From an uncultured Desulfovibrio sp. (GTDB lineage Bacteria > Desulfobacterota > Desulfovibrionia > Desulfovibrionales > Desulfovibrionaceae): a stretch of 7,444 bases of DNA. The stretch lies in assembly GCA_900555975.1 (NCBI GenBank), contig USNI01000046.1, positions 1 through 7,444 on the forward strand, in the 5' to 3' direction. Shown one piece after another: positions 1 through 5,813 of this stretch. Both the position numbers and the translations under genes were made by a program. How positions within the stretch are numbered: the stretch's first letter is position 1; each line of letters begins with the position of its first letter. Below the pieces are notes generated by a model. It saw nothing but the letters and a program-made list of their open reading frames with translations. It ran no database searches and had not been told where the DNA came from.

Positions 1-2742
1 GTGGAATCGCTCTCCACCTACGCACGCATGTTCCTGCCCAAGATGGACAAGCCCCTCGTGGACAAGATCGAGGGCCTTTCCCCGGCCATTTCCCTCGAAC
101 AGCAGACCACGGCACACAACCCCCGCTCCACCGTGGGCACGGTGACGGAAGTCTACGACTTTCTGCGCGTGTTCTTCGCCCGACTCGGCAAGGTGTACTG
201 CCCGCACTGCGGTGCGCCCATCGAGGCCCGCGCCTCCGACGAAATCATCGCCGACATCATGAACATGAAGGAAGGCTCACGCATCATGCTCATGGCGCCG
301 CTCGTGGAGCTTCAGAAAGGCACCCATGCCGACCGGTTCAAGAAGCTGAAGGCCGAAGGCTTCGTGCGCGTGCGCGTGGCCACGCTCGGCGAAGAGGCGC
401 AGATCTGGAACTTGGACGAAGTGCCAGCCCTCGACAAGAACAAGAAGCACAGCATTGATCTTGTGGTGGACAGACTCGTCATCAAGGACGACATGCGCAC
501 ACGCCTTGCCGACTCCGTGGAACTGGCGCTGCGCTACGGCAAGGGCCGCGTCATCGTCAGCGTTCCCGGCGAGCCGGACATCGTCCACTCCACGGAGTCC
601 GTATGTCCCTCCTGCCATGTGAGCGCCCCCGTACCCTCGCCGCAGCTGTTCTCCTTCAACAGCCCGCAGGGTGCCTGCCCCCAGTGCCTCGGCATAGGCA
701 CGGTGGTGGCCTTCGACGAGGGACTCATCGCGCCCGATGAATCACTTTCCCTGAAGCAGGGTGCGCTCGCTCCCTTTTCCTCCCCCTACTTCATGGCCAA
801 GATCGGCAAGGCTCTGGAAGCGCTGGGAAAGCGGCAGAATTTTACCATGGACATGCCGCTCAGAGACTTTTCCGACAAGGCCCGGAAGGCGCTCTTCAAC
901 GGTGAAGCGGGCGGCATCACCCGCACGGGAAGTCTGCGCCGCAACTTCATGGGCGGCACGAGTCTGAACCGCGACGAAGGCTCCGAACCGTTGTCCACCT
1001 CGCACTGGCCGGGTATCATGTATCTGCTTGAACAGCGTATGAAGCGCGGCGACGCCTGGAGCGACATTCTCAGCCGCTACAGCTACGAAGTGGAATGCCC
1101 CACCTGCCACGGCACGAGACTGAGAAAGGAAGCGCTTTCCGTGCGCGTGAACGGACTCAACATCGAGGATTTCTGCAACCTGTCTATCGAACGCGCCCTC
1201 GCCTGGGTGAAAGGACTTTCCTTCACGGGCCGGCACGCCCTCATTGCCGAGCCTCTTGTCAAGGAACTCACGTTCCGTCTCGGCTTCATGGTCAACGTGG
1301 GCCTTGAGTATCTCACGCTGGGCCGTTCCATGACCACGCTCTCCGGCGGCGAAGCGCAGCGCATACGCCTGGCCTCGCAGCTCGGATCCGGCCTTGTGGG
1401 CGTCACCTACGTTCTGGACGAGCCTTCCATCGGTCTGCACCCGCGCGACAACGAACGCCTCATCCGTACCCTGCGCAGCCTTCAGAAGCGCGGCAATACC
1501 GTGCTCGTGGTGGAACACGATGAAGCCACCATCTGCGAAGCCGATACCGTGCTGGAAATGGGACCCGGTTCCGGCTCGCAGGGAGGGGAACTCGTTTTTG
1601 CCGGAACAGTGAAGGAACTCATCAAAAACTCCGATTCCCTCACGGCACGCTATCTTCGTGGAGATCTGACCATTCCCGTACCCGAAGCCCGCCGCCGCTC
1701 GGACAAGTTTCTCACCCTGCGCGGCGTGACCACCAACAATCTCAAAAACATCGACTGCGCCATTCCTCTGGGCGTGCTCACCTGTGTCACCGGCGTGTCC
1801 GGTTCGGGCAAAAGCTCGCTCGTCATCGACACGCTCTACCGCCGCGTGGCCCGTCACTGCGGCCTGCGCACCGAGCAGCCCGGTCCCATGAGGGGCGTGG
1901 AAGGCCTCGACCAGATCGAGCGCATCGTTTCCATCGACCAGACGCCCATCGGCCGCACTCCCCGCTCCAACCCCGCGACCTACACCAAGGTGTTCGACGA
2001 CATCCGCAAGATCTTCGCCATGACCCCGGACGCCAGAAAGCGCGGCTACACCGCAAGCCGCTTCAGCTTCAACGTGTCGGGAGGTCGCTGCGAGACCTGC
2101 AAGGGAGACGGTCAGATCCGTGTGGAAATGCACTTTCTCCCCGACATCTTCGTGACCTGTGACGTGTGCAAAGGACGTCGCTTCAACCGCGAAACACTGG
2201 AAGTGCGCTACAAGGATCTGAACATTTCCGAAGTTCTCGACCTCACCGTGCATGAAGCCCGCGAGTTCTTCTCGAGCTACCCTGCGCTCGAACGCAGGCT
2301 CGGCGTGCTCGAAGACGTGGGTCTCGGCTACATCCGTCTCGGACAGGCGGCCACCACCCTTTCCGGCGGCGAAGCCCAGCGCATCAAGATTTCCCGAGAA
2401 CTCGGCAAAAAATCCCTGCCGAAGACCTTGTACATTCTCGATGAGCCGACCACCGGACTGCACATGCACGAAGTAGGAAAGCTCATCAGCGTACTGCACC
2501 GCCTTGTGGACCGCGGAGCCACGGTGGTGGTCATAGAACACAATACCGATGTCATCCTTTCGGCTGATCACATCCTGGATCTCGGGCCCGGCGGCGGCGA
2601 AAACGGCGGCACCATCATCGCATCCGGCACACCTGAGGATATCATGAAGAATCCGGCCTCTATCACCGGGGTCTTTCTGGCGGAAGAAAGAGAAAAGCAC
2701 CGCCGTTTTCTGGACGAACTTCTCAAAGAGGACAAGGCATGA
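1..2742 (+). CDS. uvrA: UvrABC excinuclease subunit A (UvrA), 5' end cut off by the window edge
   Basis: UvrA is the ATPase that, with UvrB, finds bulky DNA lesions in nucleotide excision repair in the cytoplasm. The visible 913 residues begin at the family's conserved ESLS-YAR segment. Base 1 is therefore an internal GTG valine codon, not the start, and about 45 residues with the first Walker A loop are missing. Seen in order (visible-residue numbering): CPHC at 67-70; zinc-binding CPSC/CPQC at 202-205 and 226-229; CPTC at 366-369; ABC signature LSGGEAQR at 447-454; Walker B VLDEP at 471-475 with switch His506; second Walker [10 protein letters not shown] at 598-606; zinc CETC/CDVC at 697-700 and 720-723; second LSGGEAQR at 787-794; ILDEP at 812-816; switch His847. 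The length fits a full protein of about 960 residues, slightly above E. coli UvrA. The frame is intact, so this is a window truncation and not a pseudogene. Its TGA overlaps the next gene's ATG. Confidence 0.98.
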   Translation: MESLSTYARMFLPKMDKPLVDKIEGLSPAISLEQQTTAHNPRSTVGTVTEVYDFLRVFFARLGKVYCPHCGAPIEARASDEIIADIMNMKEGSRIMLMAPLVELQKGTHADRFKKLKAEGFVRVRVATLGEEAQIWNLDEVPALDKNKKHSIDLVVDRLVIKDDMRTRLADSVELALRYGKGRVIVSVPGEPDIVHSTESVCPSCHVSAPVPSPQLFSFNSPQGACPQCLGIGTVVAFDEGLIAPDESLSLKQGALAPFSSPYFMAKIGKALEALGKRQNFTMDMPLRDFSDKARKALFNGEAGGITRTGSLRRNFMGGTSLNRDEGSEPLSTSHWPGIMYLLEQRMKRGDAWSDILSRYSYEVECPTCHGTRLRKEALSVRVNGLNIEDFCNLSIERALAWVKGLSFTGRHALIAEPLVKELTFRLGFMVNVGLEYLTLGRSMTTLSGGEAQRIRLASQLGSGLVGVTYVLDEPSIGLHPRDNERLIRTLRSLQKRGNTVLVVEHDEATICEADTVLEMGPGSGSQGGELVFAGTVKELIKNSDSLTARYLRGDLTIPVPEARRRSDKFLTLRGVTTNNLKNIDCAIPLGVLTCVTGVSGSGKSSLVIDTLYRRVARHCGLRTEQPGPMRGVEGLDQIERIVSIDQTPIGRTPRSNPATYTKVFDDIRKIFAMTPDARKRGYTASRFSFNVSGGRCETCKGDGQIRVEMHFLPDIFVTCDVCKGRRFNRETLEVRYKDLNISEVLDLTVHEAREFFSSYPALERRLGVLEDVGLGYIRLGQAATTLSGGEAQRIKISRELGKKSLPKTLYILDEPTTGLHMHEVGKLISVLHRLVDRGATVVVIEHNTDVILSADHILDLGPGGGENGGTIIASGTPEDIMKNPASITGVFLAEEREKHRRFLDELLKEDKA
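2728..2732 (+). promoter_or_regulatory. Ribosome binding site GAGGA inside the uvrA 3' end
   Basis: GAGGA lies six bases before the ATG at 2739 and inside the last codons of uvrA. It supports that ATG as the start of the DUF4139 gene and fits translational coupling through the ATGA overlap at 2739-2742. Confidence 0.7.
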
Positions 2743-4208
2743 AAAAACGCACGTTCCTTCTCACACTTCTTCTGTTTTCTCTTCCGACCCCGCTGTCGGC
2801 TCGTCCCGTTTCCGTCACCCTCTATCCCCAGGGGGCCATGGTCACGGAAGAGGATACCTTTCTGGCCGGAAAGGACATCGTGCTTACTCTGCCGGCAGAG
2901 GGAGACGCCGGGAGTCTCTCCGTCACACTCTCCGCAGGCTCCGTACTGGAATCGCGCCTCAGCGCAAAAAATGCGCCCTCCCCTGCCATGGAAGCTCTGC
3001 AAAAGGAACTGGATAAAGTGCGGAACGGACTCTCCCGCGTGGCCGCCGAGAGAGAAAGCCTGTCCTTCGAACGTCTGTTCTGGGCCGATCCGCCCATGGA
3101 GGCCAAAAACAGGAAAGATCTGGAACAACAGGCGGCCCTGAGCACCGAACACCTGAACAGACTTGCCGGAAAAGACATTGCCCTGAGCGCCGAGGAAAGG
3201 GAGCTTGAACGACAGCGCCTGGCGCTGGAGGCACGCATGGAGGCCGTCGGCAATCACAACAGCACCGTGCAGACCTGTACTCTCACCCTCAGGGACGCCC
3301 CTTCCGGCCCGCTTACCATGCGCTGGACATACTTTCTTCCCGGCGCCTCCTGGCAGCCCCGCTACCGGGTGCTTGCCGAAGAAGAAACCGGAATGGTCCG
3401 CGTATTCATGGATGCCGTTCTGCGTCAGTCCGGCGGTATGGACTGGAACGACGTGGATGTGACCCTCGCCTCCGTTGAAGACATGCACAGCGTGAACCCG
3501 CCCGCTCTGCCGGACTGGGTCATCGGTGAAGAACGGCCCGCCCTGCGTGCCATGAACGTCATGGCCGCCAAGGCCCCGGCCAGTGAACGCTCGGCACGCG
3601 TGCAGGAACATGCCACAGGTCTGCGCTGGTCTCTGGGCAGAATGAGCATTCCCGCCGAAGGACAGCTCACGCGGCCCGTGGCCTTCCACGAATTTTCGGC
3701 CAGCTTCTGCCGGCTCGTCCGCCCCCTTCAGGACACGCGGGCATGGATCACCGCCTTTCCCTCTTCAAAGGACCTTCCGATCCTGCCGTCGGGACAGGCC
3801 GTGTTCTACGTAAACGGAACGGAAAATGCTCGAGGCACATTCCAGCTGAATGTCGGACAGAAACAGATATTCTTCGGGGTCGATCAGCTTGTCGGCGTGA
3901 ATGCGAACACCCTTCCGACCGGTGAAAGAAACGACGGCCCCTCGGCCCAGGTATGGCGTCGAAGCATGGACATCTCCAACGGTCACGACAAACAGGTGTG
4001 CGTACGTGTGGAAACGGCCGCTCCCATTCTGAGAAACAGTTCCATGAGCCTGAAAGAGAAAAGCTCGCCCAGTGCCGAACTGGAGGAGAAAGGAGCGCGT
4101 TATGTCTGGCTCCTGGATATTCCTGCCGGGGAAAGCGAACAGATTCTCCATGATGTGACCGTGACTATTCCGGAAGAAAAACACACCGACCAGCAACAGT
4201 CTTACTGA
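2739..4208 (+). CDS. Secreted DUF4140/DUF4139 (MuiA-like) protein
   Basis: This 489-residue protein belongs to the DUF4139 family, whose eukaryotic-like and Pseudomonas 'mucoidy inhibitor A' members have no settled biochemical role. The N-terminus MKKR followed by a hydrophobic run (residues 5-19) and LSA at 19-21 reads as a Sec signal peptide cleaved near residue 21. No lipobox Cys follows, so the product is probably periplasmic. Residues 24-115 open with the DUF4140 pattern (VSVTLYPQGAMV). Residues 83-170 are Glu/Lys/Arg/Leu-rich and look like a coiled coil. The DUF4139 part starts near 193 with the typical Y-L-PGASW-P-Y pattern, includes the MDWNDV segment at 234-239, and ends with a beta-rich stretch containing LLDIPAGE at 458-465. 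It is a little shorter than many MuiA proteins. The start is set by the GAGGA site and the 4-base overlap with uvrA. The family call is firm; the function is unknown. Confidence 0.88.
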   Translation: MKKRTFLLTLLLFSLPTPLSARPVSVTLYPQGAMVTEEDTFLAGKDIVLTLPAEGDAGSLSVTLSAGSVLESRLSAKNAPSPAMEALQKELDKVRNGLSRVAAERESLSFERLFWADPPMEAKNRKDLEQQAALSTEHLNRLAGKDIALSAEERELERQRLALEARMEAVGNHNSTVQTCTLTLRDAPSGPLTMRWTYFLPGASWQPRYRVLAEEETGMVRVFMDAVLRQSGGMDWNDVDVTLASVEDMHSVNPPALPDWVIGEERPALRAMNVMAAKAPASERSARVQEHATGLRWSLGRMSIPAEGQLTRPVAFHEFSASFCRLVRPLQDTRAWITAFPSSKDLPILPSGQAVFYVNGTENARGTFQLNVGQKQIFFGVDQLVGVNANTLPTGERNDGPSAQVWRRSMDISNGHDKQVCVRVETAAPILRNSSMSLKEKSSPSAELEEKGARYVWLLDIPAGESEQILHDVTVTIPEEKHTDQQQSY

Positions 4209-4210
4209 CG

Positions 4211-4266
4211 GGCATACGGTCCGGAAGACTTTCTTTTCTGAAAGATTTCCGGACCGTTTCCATGCC
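4211..4266 (+). terminator. Long hairpin after the DUF4139 gene, possible weak terminator
   Basis: Arms 4216-4226 (ACGGTCCGGAA) and 4247-4257 (TTCCGGACCGT) are an 11-bp perfect inverted repeat. Inside it, CTTTC at 4229-4233 pairs with GAAAG at 4240-4244 around a six-base loop. Outside it, GGCAT at 4211-4215 pairs with ATGCC at 4262-4266 across a four-base bulge. It starts two bases after the stop codon, as expected for an operon-end structure. Only TTT follows the main stem, so efficient Rho-independent termination is doubtful. It may instead protect the mRNA 3' end or act with a Rho site. Confidence 0.55.
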
Positions 4267-4294
4267 TCAGACAAAAACGCGAAACCTCCGGACC
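4248..4294 (+). repeat. Direct repeat of the hairpin arm TCCGGACC
   Basis: TCCGGACC occurs at 4248-4255 (the 3' arm of the preceding hairpin) and again at 4287-4294. The similarity continues loosely downstream of each copy (GTTTCCATGC and ATTCCACTGC). The arm GGTCCGGA at 4218-4225 can pair with either copy, so two mutually exclusive stems are possible in a transcript. Confidence 0.5.
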
Positions 4295-4350
4295 ATTCCA
4301 CTGCACGGCGAATGCGATTTCTGCTTTTTCTTCATCGGCGTCCGCCCCGG

Positions 4351-4405
4351 CAATGCCTCTGCAGAAGGACGAAAAGGCACGGAGGGCAGACATCTGGAGG
4401 CATTG
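4351..4405 (+). repeat. 9-bp inverted repeat overlapping the TTGACA box
   Basis: CAATGCCTC at 4351-4359 and GAGGCATTG at 4397-4405 are perfect inverted repeats 37 bases apart, extendable by two G-T pairs. The right arm contains the first three bases of the TTGACA box at 4403. ATGCCTC also occurs at 4262-4268, so the right arm has two possible partners. It could be an RNA stem on a read-through transcript, or a two-half-site operator, although the half-sites are far apart for a single dimer. Confidence 0.4.
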
Positions 4406-4432
4406 ACAAGTGTTTTCCCCGAAGATTATCTT
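4403..4432 (+). promoter_or_regulatory. Candidate sigma-70 promoter for the RicT-like gene
   Basis: A perfect TTGACA at 4403-4408 is followed after 18 bases by TATCTT at 4427-4432 (four of six matches to TATAAT). GATTAT at 4424-4429, with a 15-base spacer, is an alternative. Transcription would begin near 4439, about 50 bases before the ATG at 4492 and just before a terminator-like hairpin. The -35 match is strong and the -10 is weak. Confidence 0.45.
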
Positions 4433-4446
4433 TCAAGGATATCCCT

Positions 4447-4467
4447 GCGGGCGCGTCCCGCTTTTTT
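4447..4467 (+). terminator. Intrinsic terminator-like hairpin just upstream of the RicT-like gene
   Basis: GCGGG at 4447-4451 and CCCGC at 4457-4461 form a five-pair all-GC stem around the loop CGCGT, followed directly by six T at 4462-4467. This is the classic Rho-independent layout, with a shortish stem. It sits 24 bases before the start codon and downstream of the candidate promoter. It would therefore either stop read-through from uvrA-DUF4139, attenuate the ricT transcript, or end a small RNA from the gap. A competing small hairpin CCC-TGC-GGG at 4443-4451 shares its 5' arm. Confidence 0.6.
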
Positions 4468-4491
4468 CATCCTTCAAACTTCCTTCTATCT

Positions 4492-5688
4492 ATGAAACAG
4501 ACGATCGGCATACGCTTCAGTCAATACGGACAGGTTCTTGCCTGTCTTTACGACGCTGAGCAGGATACTCCTCTTGTCGTGGGCGAAAGCGCCATGGTCA
4601 TGACCGAGCGGGGGCTGAACTGCGGACAGGTGGTCTGGCAACGCCCCTGGCAGGAAGACATGGAAAAAGCCTTCAAGGCAGCCAACGTCGCCGTTCAGAG
4701 CATGAACGGCTCGGACACGGAAAACGGTGAACAGAACACAGGCGACGCTGCTCCCATGCCTGAGGCCAGACGCGCCACGGAAGAGGAAAAAAACATTGCG
4801 CAGGATAACGCCGTTCTGTCCCGCGAAGCTCATCAGTTCTGCCGCCACTGCATCGCCGAGCGCAAGCTCGACATGAAGCTTGTGGACGTGGAGATTCTCT
4901 TCGACCGCAGCAAGATGGTCTTCTTCTTCACCGCTCCGACGCGTATCGATTTCCGCGATCTGGTCAAGGATCTCGTACGCCAGTACCGCACTCGCATAGA
5001 ACTGCGCCAGATAGGCGTCCGTCATGAAACGCAGATGCTCGGAGCACTCGGCAACTGCGGCATGGTCTGCTGCTGCCGCCGCTATCTTCACCGCTTTGCT
5101 CCCGTGACCATAAAAATGGCGAAGGAGCAGAATCTGTTCCTCAATCCAGCCAAGATTTCCGGTATCTGCGGGCGCCTGCTCTGCTGTCTGAGCTACGAAC
5201 AGGAGAATTACGACGCCTTTCACCGCAGCTGTCCCAGGCTCGGCAAGCGCTATCAGACAACGGAAGGCCCCATGCGTGTGCTGCGCAGCAATATGTTCCG
5301 CAACTCCGTCGTGGTGCTTCCCGACGGCGGTCAGGAAGTGGAAATGAGCCTTGAAGAATGGCAGGCTCTCAAACCCAGCAGGACCGAAGGTCCGTCCTCC
5401 CCTTCCGGAAAGGAACAGAAAACGCAGGCTTCCTCCGGCATGATGGTCTTTTCCACTGCTCCGGATACTCTTGACGACGATCTTGCTGGCTTCGAGCCTG
5501 TGGAAGAAGACGCCCCGCCCACTTCCCACGAGCCTAGCATGATGAACTCCGAAGAAGCGTCGCATCGCCGGAAAAAACATCACCATCATCAGGAACCGCA
5601 CGACAGAAGCCGCCGTACCCGCACCCCGAGGGAACAGAAGGAACATACTCAGGACAACGCCGCATCCGATGAACAGGATCATGCCTGA
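4492..5688 (+). CDS. ricT: RicT/YaaT-like PSP1-domain iron-sulfur protein
   Basis: This 398-residue protein is related to Bacillus subtilis RicT (YaaT). There RicT, with RicA and RicF, forms an Fe-S complex that aids RNase Y-dependent mRNA maturation and developmental switching. Seen here: an N-terminal beta-rich part (IGIRF at 5-9, GLNCGQVVW at 41-49), a low-complexity acidic linker at about 70-105, the PSP1 core at about 110-185, then the family hallmark cysteines C189, C193-C195, C226, C231-C232 and C247, plus CRHC at 117-120. The block IKMAKEQNL at 207-215 matches the family closely. A tail of about 100 residues (300-398) is polar and charged with HHHH at 363-366, and makes the protein longer than the Bacillus form of roughly 275 residues. 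ATG 4492 begins the conserved part. An in-frame ATG at 4312 would add 60 unconserved residues across the promoter and terminator-like hairpin. There is no Shine-Dalgarno. Its role and partners in this organism are not known. Confidence 0.9.
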   Translation: MKQTIGIRFSQYGQVLACLYDAEQDTPLVVGESAMVMTERGLNCGQVVWQRPWQEDMEKAFKAANVAVQSMNGSDTENGEQNTGDAAPMPEARRATEEEKNIAQDNAVLSREAHQFCRHCIAERKLDMKLVDVEILFDRSKMVFFFTAPTRIDFRDLVKDLVRQYRTRIELRQIGVRHETQMLGALGNCGMVCCCRRYLHRFAPVTIKMAKEQNLFLNPAKISGICGRLLCCLSYEQENYDAFHRSCPRLGKRYQTTEGPMRVLRSNMFRNSVVVLPDGGQEVEMSLEEWQALKPSRTEGPSSPSGKEQKTQASSGMMVFSTAPDTLDDDLAGFEPVEEDAPPTSHEPSMMNSEEASHRRKKHHHHQEPHDRSRRTRTPREQKEHTQDNAASDEQDHA

Positions 5689-5696
5689 TCCCGTTC
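5671..5696 (+). other. Hairpin built over the ricT stop codon
   Basis: GGATCA at 5676-5681 and TGATCC at 5686-5691 form a perfect stem with loop TGCC. One A-C mismatch separates this from a further GAAC/GTTC stem (5671-5674 with 5693-5696). The TGA stop at 5686-5688 lies in the 3' arm. No T-run follows, so it is not a normal intrinsic terminator. It could slow 3' decay or partly separate ricT from metG expression. Confidence 0.5.
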
Positions 5697-5803
5697 CGTA
5701 CTTCCGGCCTGTCGCAACGCGCGTATTCGCAACATTGTGTCCCCCATGCACAGGCTCAGGTATCCGTCCCGCCTCGTCGCCATGTACAGAAAACGCTCTC
5801 AGC

Positions 5804-5808
5804 AGGAG
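5804..5808 (+). promoter_or_regulatory. Ribosome binding site AGGAG for metG
   Basis: AGGAG ends five bases before the GTG at 5814 and decides that start codon. The next residues (KSYYITTPIYYVN) match the conserved beginning of MetG. No convincing separate promoter was seen in the 125 bases after ricT. Confidence 0.8.
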
Positions 5809-5813
5809 TCCCC

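Noticed and set aside
1..3. GTG at base 1 as the uvrA start codon
   Set aside because: It encodes the valine of the conserved internal YVESLS-type segment. A start here would lack the first Walker A loop essential to UvrA.
742..2700. Long open frame of about 650 codons on the minus strand opposite uvrA
   Set aside because: It lies entirely within the firmly identified uvrA. Its translation is rich in His, Gly, Ala and Val with no recognisable domain, as expected from the mirror of GC-biased codons.
4218..4227. GGTCCGGAAG resembling the SRP RNA helix 8 motif
   Set aside because: The required continuation with the AGCAGCC side and the flanking helix is absent. The bases are explained by the perfect inverted repeat.
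4312..4491. Upstream in-frame ATG that would add 60 residues to RicT
   Set aside because: The added residues resemble nothing in the family, and the stretch contains the candidate promoter and terminator. The conserved protein begins at 4492.
4486..5751. Minus-strand open frame of about 420 codons opposite ricT
   Set aside because: It is an antisense shadow of a gene with clear family motifs on the + strand; no domain or ribosome site supports it.
5707..5755. GCCTGT/ACAGGC inverted repeat and TCGCAAC direct repeats (5712-5718, 5727-5733) between ricT and metG
   Set aside because: They are too short and too far apart to claim. No SAM-riboswitch or T-box core was recognised before metG, and the TTGTGT at 5735 has no good -10 partner.
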